The notes: generated from the letters alone by a model not told the origin. Positions 34,465 through 42,960 are shown, numbered from the stretch's first letter. The stretch: 64,000 bases of DNA from Desulfopila_A sp964446655 (GCA_964446655.1 CAYUPL010000012.1:17815-81814); one strand, 5' to 3'. A program made the numbers and translations.

Positions 34465-35387
34465 AAACAGAGAGCAATTTAGAAAAAATTTTAGCCGCTG
34501 GTCATCTTGCCGTAACATCGGAGTGTGGTCCTCCGCGTGGAGCACTGCCGGAAGAGGTTGTCAAAAAAGGGAGTTATCTCAAAGAGATCGTCGATGCGGT
34601 CAATATCACCGATAATCAAACGGCTATGGTGAGAATGTCCAGCTTTGCCGCATCCGTCATTACCAAACAACAGGGGCTGCACCCTCTCCTGCAGATGGTG
34701 ACTCGTGACCGCAACCGGCTTGCCATGCAGGCCGATATCATAGGGGCGTATTCCCTGGGTATCGACACCATGCTTTGTCTGTCGGGCGATCATACCAAGT
34801 TCGGTGATCACCCCATGGCGGCCAACGTGCATGATATCGATTCCATCCAGCTTATTCAGATGGTGAAGAATATGCGGGATGAGGGTAAATTTCAGGGAGG
34901 AGCCGATTTGAAAGGGCCGCCACCGAAAATGTTTATCGGGGCCGCCGCCAACCCCTTTGCCGATCCGTTTGAGTTACGGGTAATGCGACTTGCCAAAAAA
35001 ATTAACGCGGGGGCTGACTTTATTCAGACACAGTGTATATTCAATGTAGACAAGTTTGAGAAATGGATGGAAGGGGTACGAGCTCGTGGTCTGCATGAAA
35101 AATGTTATATCCTGGCCGGAGTTACTCCGATCAAGTCGGTCGGCGCCGCAAGATATATGAAAAACAAGGTTCCCGGCATGGATGTTCCACAGGAAATTGT
35201 TGACCGCATGGCCTCCGTTCCCAAGGAAAAGCAGCCTGAGGAGGGGGTCGATATCTGTCTTGAAATTATGGAACGGCTGAAAAAGGTTGAAGGAGTTGCA
35301 GGATTTCATATTATGGCAATAGAATGGGAAGAGAAGGTTGAAGAAATAGTCAAAAGAGCCGGCCTTTTCCCTAGGCCACAGGTGTAG
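34461..35387 (+). CDS. metF: Methylenetetrahydrofolate reductase (paralogue 2)
   Basis: 308 residues, MetF barrel. Signposts: TSECGPPRGA, AVNITDNQTAMVRMSS, QMVTRDRNRLAMQAD, SLGIDTMLCLSGDHTKFGDHP, GAAANPFADPFELRVMRL, INAGADFIQTQCIFNVDKF and LAGVTPIKS. It has the canonical LSGDH...GDHP segment that the first MetF paralogue lacks. It reduces 5,10-methylene-THF to methyl-THF, the last step of the methyl branch of the Wood-Ljungdahl pathway. Coupled to metV by a 4-base overlap. Confidence 0.95.
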   Translation: MKTESNLEKILAAGHLAVTSECGPPRGALPEEVVKKGSYLKEIVDAVNITDNQTAMVRMSSFAASVITKQQGLHPLLQMVTRDRNRLAMQADIIGAYSLGIDTMLCLSGDHTKFGDHPMAANVHDIDSIQLIQMVKNMRDEGKFQGGADLKGPPPKMFIGAAANPFADPFELRVMRLAKKINAGADFIQTQCIFNVDKFEKWMEGVRARGLHEKCYILAGVTPIKSVGAARYMKNKVPGMDVPQEIVDRMASVPKEKQPEEGVDICLEIMERLKKVEGVAGFHIMAIEWEEKVEEIVKRAGLFPRPQV

Positions 35388-35429
35388 AAACGGTGGAAGA
35401 ACCGAGACTGTCAAAGGAGGAATAGGATA

Positions 35430-35813
35430 ATGAGCGATAAGCAACTCATTCTTGTGGTGGATGACGATACCGATCTGGTTGAAATGATTTCCATGAAACT
35501 GGAGAGCGAACAATTTCAGGTTGCAAAGGCGTATGATGGCGTGGAGGCCTTTGAGAAAATCAAGGAAGAGAAACCTGCCTTAATCATCCTTGATGTGATG
35601 ATGCCCAGAAAAGACGGCTATGCTCTCTGCAATGAACTGAAAAATTCCGATGAGTATAAAGATATCGTAATTATTCTGCTGACAGCCGTATCGGATGCCA
35701 TCAGCTCAACAAATTATACCCATATGGGCGGCAAGACCACCCTGGCAGACGATTTTATCCCGAAGCCTATCGACCTCGACAAACTCATGGAGATCGTCAA
35801 GGATAGCTTGTAA
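35430..35813 (+). CDS. Response regulator receiver protein
   Basis: 127 residues, one receiver domain and nothing else. Acidic pocket in VVDDDTDLVE, phospho-acceptor in LIILDVMMPRKDGY, T in LLTAV and K in IPKPIDL. A 20-residue insert (SSTNYTHMGGKTTLADD) precedes the KP motif. It follows metF by 42 bases behind AAAGGAGGAATAGGATA, so it may belong to the same transcript. Its likely kinases are the two sensor proteins downstream. Confidence 0.9.
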   Translation: MSDKQLILVVDDDTDLVEMISMKLESEQFQVAKAYDGVEAFEKIKEEKPALIILDVMMPRKDGYALCNELKNSDEYKDIVIILLTAVSDAISSTNYTHMGGKTTLADDFIPKPIDLDKLMEIVKDSL

Positions 35814-35819
35814 ACAGTT

Positions 35820-35855
35820 GTGAGGGAGTACCGGTCGGTGCCGGGACTCTCTCAC
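35820..35855 (+). terminator. Long imperfect hairpin after the receiver gene
   Basis: A 15-bp stem with two mismatches (GTGAGGGAGTACCGG with CCGGGACTCTCTCAC) and a 6-base loop TCGGTG, starting 7 bases after the stop. There is no clear T-run, so it may be a processing or attenuation site rather than a full terminator. Confidence 0.45.
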
Positions 35856-35881
35856 GATATTCTTCATCCTCAAGAGGCGGT

Positions 35882-36727
35882 ATGGTTGATACAGTCGGGA
35901 TAGGCGGTATCAAGCTGAGCGGTGAGCTGGTCCAGATCGACTTTCTGGAGTCTGACGAACAGGGGGAAAAGCTCACCTCGTTACTGCGGGATATCACTGC
36001 GGCTCAAATCAGCATTCCGCATTTGCATCAGGGCCTGAATGGTTCGGTACTGCAGACAACCCTCTGTCTTAGCGCCGATGATTTCAGCCGCCTTGAAATT
36101 GGCGGTCGTTGGAAGACAGAAGCCGATTGGCTTAGGTTTCAGCCTGCAGTCGGGACGATAGCCATTTTTCCCCACGGCTATGATATGGGCCTGTTTGCCA
36201 GGGTTTCCCAGGCTCTGGCAAACGGGAATATNNNNNNNNNNNNNNNNNNNNNNNNNNNNNNNNNNNNNNNNNNNNNNNNNNNNNNNNNNNNNNNNNNNNN
36301 NNNNNNNNNNNNNNNNNNNNNNNNNNNNNNNAACCTTTTTCAAAGCAGGGGATGGGAGGAGTTTTGCCGGACACGGAGCAGATTTCGTCTGTTACATTAC
36401 CGTATTGGGGCCCAAGAAGAGATTACCTGTGGTTTTGTGGTTGAGAAAAATGCCGACGAAATCATGGCGCAGGAGTTGGGCCGGCTGAGCAGAATTGAAC
36501 ACCTTTCACCACCAGATAGTGTCAGCAATGTTGAGATGATATCGTTTTACGGCCCCCATTTTCAGGATCGTTATGGTATTGCCGATCGTGTTTTTTCCAC
36601 CTTGCAGGGAAAGGGGTATCCGCTGCTTGCCTCGGGCTGCACCGGTACATCAGTTCATCTGGTTGTCCATTGTGGTCAGGCGGTTGCCGTTGCCGAGTGC
36701 CTCAAGAATATTTGCATTGTCCCCTGA
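35882..36727 (+). CDS. ACT-domain protein interrupted by a scaffold gap
   Basis: The coding sequence runs into 100 Ns (36232-36331), so length and frame across the gap are unknown. The part before the gap (LSGELVQIDFLESDEQGEKLTSLL... and AIFPHGYDMGLFARVSQAL) and the part after it (ITCGFVVEKNADEIM; VEMISFYGPHFQDRYGIADRVF; LLASGCTGTSVHLVV) look like the regulatory ACT repeats of aspartate kinases. No kinase domain is present. It may be an amino-acid-sensing regulator in the signalling set. The start at 35882 follows AAGAGGCGGT. Confidence 0.6.
   Translation: MVDTVGIGGIKLSGELVQIDFLESDEQGEKLTSLLRDITAAQISIPHLHQGLNGSVLQTTLCLSADDFSRLEIGGRWKTEADWLRFQPAVGTIAIFPHGYDMGLFARVSQALANGNXXXXXXXXXXXXXXXXXXXXXXXXXXXXXXXXXXNLFQSRGWEEFCRTRSRFRLLHYRIGAQEEITCGFVVEKNADEIMAQELGRLSRIEHLSPPDSVSNVEMISFYGPHFQDRYGIADRVFSTLQGKGYPLLASGCTGTSVHLVVHCGQAVAVAECLKNICIVP
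36232..36331. other. Scaffold gap, 100 Ns
   Basis: Exactly 100 unknown bases, the conventional placeholder for a gap of unknown size. Distances across it should not be trusted. Confidence 0.99.
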
Positions 36728-36781
36728 AGTGGTACTACCTGAAAATTCGAGGCGCTGACTTCAGCCCACCAATCATCATCT

Positions 36782-38308
36782 ATGACTCCCAAAAAAGCAG
36801 AACAGGACTGGCGTCTACGGGTTTTTGACTCACTTTCCTACCCCACCAGAGTTCTTCGTCCCGACGGCACTATTATTGCGGTTAACCAGCGGTTTGTTGA
36901 ATATATTTATCAGACCGCGGATGACATTGTCGGCAGAAAATGCCTTGACGTCAACCGCAGGTGTTTTCCTGACCAGGATATTCCCTGTGCCGACAAGAAG
37001 GATTGTCCGCTGACTAAGGCTGTCGAACAGAAAAGAGGTCAATCGATTGTCCTTGAAGTCATCGGCAGTGATGGGGAGAAAAAATGGGAAGACCGGGTCT
37101 TTTCACCTATACTGGGGGATGATGGAGAAGTTCTTTATGTCATTGAAAGTATACGAGACATTACCCGAGTGAAAACGTTGGAAAAGATGTATATCGGTAT
37201 GCGTGAGCTTATCGATAATGTGGTGCAGAGTTCGGTCTCGGGAATCATGGCGGCGGACCGGCGTGGTAATATTATTTTGATGAACGCCGCGGCTGAAGAG
37301 CTTTTTCAATATACCGCCCAGGAGGCCAATGAAGTCAATATAGAAGATTTTTATCCCGAGGGTGTGGCGCGGGAAATTATGCAAAAACTGCGCGACCCCA
37401 ATATCGGCGGAAAGGGGAAACTGCCGGTAACAAAGATTAATGTCCGTAACCGCAATGGCGAAGAAATTCCGGTGGAAATGACGGCCGCCATTATTTACGA
37501 GGATGATAAAGAATCCGCCACCGCGGCAATATTCAACGATCTGCGGGAGAGGCTGGCGGTCGAAAAGAAGTTGAAAGAAGCGCAGACCCAGGTAATGCAG
37601 ACGGAAAAAATGGCCTCACTGGGCCGGCTGGCTGCCGGGGTTGCCCATGAAATCAATAATCCGCTCACTTCCATTCTGCTGTACGGCAACATGATGCAGG
37701 AAAAAATGGAAAGGACTGATTCGTTGCGGAAAAACCTGACATATATCCTTGAGGATGCGGAACGGTGCCGGGATATAGTGAAAAACCTGCTGGCGTATAG
37801 CCGTCAGACAAACCCGAAAAAAGAGATATTCCTGCTCAATGCACTGGTTAATGAAAGCCTCAGCCTGATTCGTGATCAGAAGCTTTTTTTGCATATCAAG
37901 GTTGTCAAAGACCTTACAGATCATCAAGTATTTATTGATGCCGACCGACATCAACTCTGTCAGGTGGTTATCAATTTAATAATCAATGCCATTGATGCCA
38001 TGGCCGGCAAAGGGATACTGACGCTTAGAACAATCGGCGACCCCCGCAGCGGCAAGGCGTATCTGGAGGTTGCTGACACGGGGAGCGGCATTGACGAAGA
38101 GCACCTCAGTAAGATCTTCGATCCCTTTTTTACCACCAAGGCACTTGGTAAAGGCACTGGTCTCGGTTTGAGCATGGCCTATGGTATATTGCAGGAAAAC
38201 AATGGCAAAATTTATGTTAAAGACACCAGTAGCGCAGGAACAACCATTGCGATGCAACTGCCGGCAATGGCTGATTCCGACGGCTTACTTTTTGATTCTA
38301 TCGGATAA
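36782..38308 (+). CDS. PAS-PAS sensor histidine kinase
   Basis: 508 residues, cytoplasmic: no signal peptide or membrane helix. First PAS domain (14-135) carries C54, C61, C69 and C75 in the form C-x6-C-x7-C-x5-C. A second PAS follows (GIMAADRRGNIILMNAAAEELF). HisKA with phospho-histidine in LAAGVAHEINNPLTS, then HATPase with DADRHQLCQVVINLIINAIDA, DTGSGID and FFTTKALGKGTGLGLSM. This is the NtrB-like soluble kinase class. The cysteine-rich PAS resembles in spirit that of the sigma-54 activator at the other end of the cluster, so both could sense redox state. Confidence 0.93.
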   Translation: MTPKKAEQDWRLRVFDSLSYPTRVLRPDGTIIAVNQRFVEYIYQTADDIVGRKCLDVNRRCFPDQDIPCADKKDCPLTKAVEQKRGQSIVLEVIGSDGEKKWEDRVFSPILGDDGEVLYVIESIRDITRVKTLEKMYIGMRELIDNVVQSSVSGIMAADRRGNIILMNAAAEELFQYTAQEANEVNIEDFYPEGVAREIMQKLRDPNIGGKGKLPVTKINVRNRNGEEIPVEMTAAIIYEDDKESATAAIFNDLRERLAVEKKLKEAQTQVMQTEKMASLGRLAAGVAHEINNPLTSILLYGNMMQEKMERTDSLRKNLTYILEDAERCRDIVKNLLAYSRQTNPKKEIFLLNALVNESLSLIRDQKLFLHIKVVKDLTDHQVFIDADRHQLCQVVINLIINAIDAMAGKGILTLRTIGDPRSGKAYLEVADTGSGIDEEHLSKIFDPFFTTKALGKGTGLGLSMAYGILQENNGKIYVKDTSSAGTTIAMQLPAMADSDGLLFDSIG

Positions 38309-38323
38309 GAGGATATATACGAA

Positions 38324-39784
38324 ATGGCTGCAATGGATACAATAACGGCACGAATTCTGGTGATTGACGACGAAGATCGCATTCGTGATGCCTGTACCAT
38401 GGTTTTGGAGAGTGACGGCTACAAAGTGGAAACCGCCGATAATGCAGAGCTGGGGTTGAAGATGATAGAGGAGAGTCATTTTGACGTCATTCTGCTGGAT
38501 CTGATGATGCCGGTAATATCAGGGCTTGATATTTTGCCGAGCCTTACTGAGCGGCATCCGGATACGGCCGTCATTGTCATAACCGGATACGCTACGGTCG
38601 AACATTCCATAGAGGCCATGAAAAAAGGGGCTTTTGATTTTATACCAAAGCCTTTCACCCCAGATCAGCTGCGGGCGGTGGTTGCCAAATCAATCAAATA
38701 TACCCGAGCTCTACAGGATATAAGTGATTCTAAATCGCGTTTGCGGGTCATGGTAAATGGGTTGCTCGACGGGGTCATGACAACCGATGCCGATAAGAAT
38801 ATAGTGCTGGCTAACCCGGCTTTTCTCACTATGGTGGGTTATGGCGAGGCTCATGCCCGGGGGAAGGCTGTTGCCGAAGTGGTCGCCGATACGGCCATAA
38901 TAAAGATAATTGATGAGGCTTTAGCGATGCCCGATGACACCATCGGCCAGTCCAGTTGCGAGATTACGCTGCAAGGTGGTGGGGAGGACAAGGAGAGAAT
39001 TGTCAGTTTAAACTGTTCTCCTTTTCGCAGCAGAACAGGCCGGATTCTGGGAACGACTACGGTATTGCACGATATTACCGCTGTTAAGGAAATGGACCGA
39101 ATGAAGTCGGACTTTGTTTCCATGGTCTCGCATGAAATCAGAAGCCCTATGAACTCCCTGCTGGCACAAATAAAAATCATTCTCGATGGCCTGGCGGGTG
39201 AAGTCACAGCCAAACAGCGGGAAATACTGGAAAGGGCTTCCGGCAAGGTTAATAATCTGGTGGAACTCGTTTCCGAGCTACTGGATCTTGCCAGGATTGA
39301 AGCCGGTACAGTGGGGCGGCAGATGGAAGATCTCTCTCTGCGGGAAATGCTGGAGGAGCAGGTCGTCTTCCACAAGGCTGGTGCCGAACAGAAAGATATT
39401 TCCATTACGCTGCAGGTTGATGGAGACCTGCCTGCTATTTTCGCAGACAGGCAGGGCATTGAAGAGATCCTGACCAACCTGATAACCAATGCCGTTAAAT
39501 ATTCGCCGTCGGGTGGCAGCATTACCCTTTGTGCCGGCATGGAAGGTGATTGTGTTTCTATTCAAATACGCGACACCGGTTACGGTATTCCCGAAGAGGA
39601 TCTGGCTGAGATATTCACCCGCTTTTACCGTGTCAAAGACAAAAACACCAGAACTATTCATGGTACAGGCCTGGGACTTGCTATTGTTAAATCCATTGTT
39701 GATGCTCATCACGGTTCCATCCGGGTGGAAAGTAAACTCGAGCAGGGCACGACTTTTACCGTTCTGCTGCCCAAAAAAATCTGA
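38324..39784 (+). CDS. Hybrid response regulator-PAS-histidine kinase
   Basis: 486 residues in the order receiver, PAS, HisKA, HATPase. Receiver: ILVIDDEDRIRD, phospho-acceptor in VILLDLMMPVISG, and IPKPFTPDQL. PAS: GVMTTDADKNIVLANPAFLTMV. Kinase: SDFVSMVSHEIRSPMNSLL, LTNLITNAVKYSPSGG, RDTGYGIPEEDLAEIFTRFYR and GTGLGLAIVKSIVDAHHG. With the receiver in front, it can be phosphorylated by another kinase, such as the gene just upstream (15 bases apart), and then relay. No membrane segments. Confidence 0.93.
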   Translation: MAAMDTITARILVIDDEDRIRDACTMVLESDGYKVETADNAELGLKMIEESHFDVILLDLMMPVISGLDILPSLTERHPDTAVIVITGYATVEHSIEAMKKGAFDFIPKPFTPDQLRAVVAKSIKYTRALQDISDSKSRLRVMVNGLLDGVMTTDADKNIVLANPAFLTMVGYGEAHARGKAVAEVVADTAIIKIIDEALAMPDDTIGQSSCEITLQGGGEDKERIVSLNCSPFRSRTGRILGTTTVLHDITAVKEMDRMKSDFVSMVSHEIRSPMNSLLAQIKIILDGLAGEVTAKQREILERASGKVNNLVELVSELLDLARIEAGTVGRQMEDLSLREMLEEQVVFHKAGAEQKDISITLQVDGDLPAIFADRQGIEEILTNLITNAVKYSPSGGSITLCAGMEGDCVSIQIRDTGYGIPEEDLAEIFTRFYRVKDKNTRTIHGTGLGLAIVKSIVDAHHGSIRVESKLEQGTTFTVLLPKKI

Positions 39785-39808
39785 ACTTCTCTATTAAAGG
39801 AGAAATAT

Positions 39809-40054
39809 ATGAAAACTATTGTGTTACTCGTTGCTTTTCTTGCTGCCGGATACGGTCTGTTGAGCTATCATTTCATTCTGCTGGATGACAGCATGAGGAT
39901 CATTAAAAAGTCCAATGTGCGCTACGAAAATACCTTTGTTGATGCCAGGGGAGCTAAAAAGCTGGAAATCCTTACAAAGCCGGATCTGATGGAGGCGGGC
40001 ATCAACGATGTGATCAGACAGACGGGTGCAGCTATAGAGCAGAAGACCAACTGA
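39809..40054 (+). CDS. Small membrane-anchored protein, 81 aa
   Basis: One N-terminal hydrophobic helix (TIVLLVAFLAAGYGLLSYHFIL) followed by a charged soluble tail (RIIKKSNVRYENTFVDARG). Ribosome site AAAGGAGAAATAT is strong. 24 bases behind the hybrid kinase, so probably in the same transcript. Not recognised; similar short proteins with one signal anchor are found near Desulfobacterota regulators. Confidence 0.65.
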   Translation: MKTIVLLVAFLAAGYGLLSYHFILLDDSMRIIKKSNVRYENTFVDARGAKKLEILTKPDLMEAGINDVIRQTGAAIEQKTN

Positions 40055-40203
40055 TGGTTTTGTTTGATATATTTTAGGCGATAGGGAGAGGTTAGAAAAA
40101 ATCATTCCCCGTCTGACCTTTAAAAATGCTTATTATTGAAAACAGAGAAGTTTCTTTTTCCCACAGAAAAAGAAATAAACTATTTTCTTCAAAGAATAAG
40201 CAT

Positions 40204-40407
40204 ATGATACAGATACAAACATCACCTGATACAGCTCTGCCGGATCTCGTAAGTGTACCGCAGGCCGCCGAATATCTGGGAGTTGGAAGAAAAATAATCT
40301 ATCAACTGCTGGAATTCGGTGAGCTGAGGGCCATCCGTCAGCAAGGCAAGGTCTCTATTGACCCTTGCAGTCTCAGAGAGTTTCGTCAAAATAAAAGGAT
40401 GGTTTAA
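40204..40407 (+). CDS. Excisionase-family helix-turn-helix protein
   Basis: 67 residues from the ATG at 40204; the frame is open further upstream but that part looks non-coding. The core LVSVPQAAEYLGVGRKIIYQLLEFGELRAIRQQGKV is the winged helix-turn-helix of the MerR/excisionase (PF12728) class. Such proteins control recombination directionality or act as small transcription factors. No integrase is nearby, so a regulatory role is more likely. The ribosome site is weak. Confidence 0.75.
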   Translation: MIQIQTSPDTALPDLVSVPQAAEYLGVGRKIIYQLLEFGELRAIRQQGKVSIDPCSLREFRQNKRMV

Positions 40408-40619
40408 ATCATTTCCGCCAGGGCTGCCGGCCCGCTATGCGACGGTTAATGTGCGCCGTCGTAATACCAACAAACCCTTCGCCTTCCCTTTCATCCTGGA
40501 GTATCGGCGTACTGTTTTCTCTACCCTCAACGTAATGTATTCTCTGCAAGCTGCCTTTCGTGGTTTTTTTTGCGATACTTTGGTATAGATTGATACGAAG
40601 CGTTTACGGATAATTGTGT

Positions 40620-41564
40620 TCATTCCTTCAACTGGGCGATAACCTCCTCGGCCATGGCCACATCTTCCTTGCAGCCGATAAAAATCGGCGCACGATCATC
40701 CTTGCTTTCCGGGGCTCGATCGAGAATAGGCTGATGGCCGTCCGATGCCGCACCGCCGGCTTGTTCAATGAGAAATGCCATGGGGTTCAGTTCGAAGGAT
40801 AGACGCAGTTTGCCCTGGGGATGACCCTGCAGGTGCGGGTAGAGAAAAACACCACTTCCTTTAATTAGTATTTGATTGATATCAGGTACAAATCCTCCGC
40901 TATATCGTAATTTGCAGCCACCCTGTTCCAGCTGTTGCACATATTTTTCAATCGCCGGTGTAAAAAGATTGCGCAGTCCTCCGGGAGAGTAGAGATTTGC
41001 TTTTGTCTTGATCTGAATGTTTTCCCGCAAAAGGGTGAATTCCATAAGCTGGTTCATGCCGAACTCATGGACACCTTCCCCGGTACTGTACATAAGTGTT
41101 GTTCGCGGACCGTAAAGAATATACATGGCTGCCACCTGCTGACGTCCGGGGCGAAGCAGATTGCAACCGGGAAAGATCGAGACGATGGTCCCCACGGCCA
41201 GGTTGGCCTCCACTATCGATGAACCGTCCAGGGGATCGAAGGCTACCGAATACAGGCCGCTGCAGTTTTGCGACATGCAGATAATGTCATCGGCCTCCTC
41301 GGAGAGCACATTACCCACTACCCCGGAATGCTGCAGTCTTTTGGTGATTATCCGGTCGGCCAGCACATCAAGTGCCAGCTGTTTCTCACCGTAGAGATTC
41401 GATGTTCCGGCAACACCCAGATCACCGGTGCGGATGGAATTGATCACGTATTTGGACGCTTCGGCAATCTCGCAGATAAGGTGGACAAGATCAGCCTCAA
41501 CATTACGCTCCCGCAGATGCCTGCGCAAATCTATCTGGAACTTGGTTCTGCCTCGCTCGCTCAT
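40620..41564 (-). CDS. fbp: Fructose-1,6-bisphosphatase, class I
   Basis: 314 residues. Family motifs: LSEEADD, the metal-binding VAFDPLDGSSIVEANLAVGTI, RYSGGFVPDINQILIKGSGVFLYP and KLRLSFELNPMAFLIEQAGGAASDG. It removes the C1 phosphate of fructose 1,6-bisphosphate in gluconeogenesis. Length is slightly short of the usual 330 residues but no motif is missing. Monocistronic as far as can be seen. Confidence 0.96.
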   Translation of the reverse strand: MSERGRTKFQIDLRRHLRERNVEADLVHLICEIAEASKYVINSIRTGDLGVAGTSNLYGEKQLALDVLADRIITKRLQHSGVVGNVLSEEADDIICMSQNCSGLYSVAFDPLDGSSIVEANLAVGTIVSIFPGCNLLRPGRQQVAAMYILYGPRTTLMYSTGEGVHEFGMNQLMEFTLLRENIQIKTKANLYSPGGLRNLFTPAIEKYVQQLEQGGCKLRYSGGFVPDINQILIKGSGVFLYPHLQGHPQGKLRLSFELNPMAFLIEQAGGAASDGHQPILDRAPESKDDRAPIFIGCKEDVAMAEEVIAQLKE

Positions 41565-41728
41565 GGTCTCTTCCTTTTTCCGGGTTGCTTGGCTATATAG
41601 GTTTTCTTGAGAGATTCTATAAAAACAAAGAGATGCGAAGAAAGATACCTATAAGGAACGCTGTCTTTCATCTACAACCCACCTCCAGGTGGACCGCTGC
41701 CGCAGGGAAAGACTGTCCTTAACGGGTC

Positions 41729-42001
41729 TCACTTTATTTCAGCCTTGATTACATCATCAAGGACCAGAATCTCCAGTGATGGGATGGTAGACAATCGGGC
41801 GTCGTTGCTCCGGCATGCGTTGCCGCTGCAATCTGTATGGCGTCCGGTGTTCGAATATTGTGGCGTGACTTCGCCTCTTTCGACTGCTTCAAAAAGATTT
41901 AAGATTGTCTCAAGATAAGTGGGATGTTCTTCGATAAAATAAATCAAGGGGGCTGTGTCAAGACCAATGGTTTTTCCCTTTAAGTTTGTTACCCATTCCA
42001 A
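41729..42001 (-). pseudogene. PIN-domain toxin gene with internal deletion and frameshifts
   Basis: The frame begins as a normal PIN protein (GKTIGLDTAPLIYFIEEHP...YLETILNLFEAVERGEV) and ends like one (NDARLSTIPSLEILVLDDVI). The middle is missing and the joint is out of frame: in a neighbouring frame the sequence reads RTPDAIQIAAATHAGAT, which is the expected conserved PIN segment. So an internal deletion plus shifts has destroyed the catalytic core. It overlaps the intact antitoxin gene by 13 bases. Confidence 0.8.
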
Positions 42002-42210
42002 GACGATCTTTCCTCATCAATATATTTCTGTACGTCAATCCCTTGCCAGATCTGCTTTCCCTTACCACGAAGCTCGAGAATGCTTCGCGAATGGTCGCTT
42101 GTCGTTTTACGGCGAATTAAGCCGATCATCTCTTCCAATAACCGTAACTGATCGGTCATACTCAGTTCTTTAATCTCGGAAATCACCCGATTGTAGCTGA
42201 CTGCCGTCAT
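41989..42210 (-). CDS. Antitoxin partner of the broken PIN toxin
   Basis: 73 residues, small and charged, with LSMTDQLRLLEEMIGLIRR and a C-terminal IDVQKYIDEERSSWNG, the usual toxin-binding end of antitoxins that pair with PIN proteins. The frame is intact although its toxin is not. Overlap with the toxin remnant supports the pairing. Confidence 0.7.
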   Translation of the reverse strand: MTAVSYNRVISEIKELSMTDQLRLLEEMIGLIRRKTTSDHSRSILELRGKGKQIWQGIDVQKYIDEERSSWNG

Positions 42211-42225
42211 GACATCCTCGCTGGT

Positions 42226-42585
42226 CTATGCCTCTTCACTCAAGAGATTGAGCATCATTTTCTTTGTCAACATAGCATCTATCACCTTGGTAACAACAAA
42301 ACGCTCTTCCTCCTCCAATGTGTTGAGTAATTTGAGTTTATCGGAAAAAGCCTGATCCTCGATACCTATTTCGTCCGCATTGCCATCGGTGCTGTTTATC
42401 AAATAGTCAATAGGCACATCAAGTGTTGCTGCAATTTTGACTACCGTTCCCAACGCCGGCGTGTACTTCCCGGTCTCTATTCGATTAATATTAGAAAGGT
42501 GGCACTCGACCTTTTCGGCCAACTTGGCCTGTGACAAGCCTCTTTCTTTTCTTAGCCGTTTTATATTTTGTCCTAAGTTCTTCAT
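42226..42585 (-). CDS. XRE-family helix-turn-helix regulator
   Basis: 119 residues. N-terminal HTH: IKRLRKERGLSQAKLAEKVECHLSNINRIETGKYTP. The C-terminal half is helical and acidic (LNTLEEEERFVVTKVIDAML), a common dimerisation and ligand part. Start behind GGAGGCACAAAA. The upstream promoter is flanked by GGGCAA/TTGCCC arms, which would fit autorepression. 15 bases before the antitoxin gene, so it might control that operon. Confidence 0.9.
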   Translation of the reverse strand: MKNLGQNIKRLRKERGLSQAKLAEKVECHLSNINRIETGKYTPALGTVVKIAATLDVPIDYLINSTDGNADEIGIEDQAFSDKLKLLNTLEEEERFVVTKVIDAMLTKKMMLNLLSEEA

Positions 42586-42606
42586 TTTTGTGCCTCCATG
42601 ATCAAA

Positions 42607-42648
42607 AAAATAACCGGACAGGGCAAAAAAGTCAATTTTTTATTGCCC
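42607..42648 (-). promoter_or_regulatory. Promoter and inverted repeat of the XRE gene
   Basis: On the minus strand TTGACT (42635-42630), 17 bases, TATTTT (42612-42607). Inverted arms GGGCAA (42621-42626) and TTGCCC (42643-42648) bracket the -35 region and could be the binding site of the XRE protein itself. Confidence 0.45.
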
Positions 42649-42719
42649 GGAGTGGCAAATTATTTTTAAAAATAAAGGCCAATGGCTCACTACCAGGCCA
42701 CGGATAATTTTCTGCCATT

Positions 42720-42957
42720 TCAACGGGCAACAGGCTCCAGGCAGTCTTCGCAGATACCGTCAACACGAATCTCGACGCGATCAATAGCGCCGCTGAAGGA
42801 ACGTTCAAGTGAGGCCATGTTGAGGGTCATGCTTTCCGGCTCGAGACAGTCAATACGACCGTAGCGGTACAGTAAAAATGGGGGTGGCGGACATGGTTGT
42901 CGTTGGGCTTCAGTCCCGAAGATGTCAAGATACTATAATAATTATATTCTTTACAAA
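42720..42957 (-). pseudogene. Internally deleted copy of the adjacent fur-family gene
   Basis: Clearly homologous to the intact fur-family gene at 44068-44508. The copy keeps the first about 55 bases and the last about 180 bases but lacks about 225 bases between them, fused at CTGAAGCCCAACG. It also has lost one C in the segment coding for the CTRC zinc motif, which shifts the frame, and the start codon is changed. The tail reads VDGICEDCLEP as in the intact gene. Confidence 0.85.
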
Positions 42958-42960
42958 AAG

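Noticed and set aside
36180..36488. ORF across the N run in a second frame
   Set aside because: Frame across unknown bases is arbitrary; the other frame matches ACT domains on both sides.
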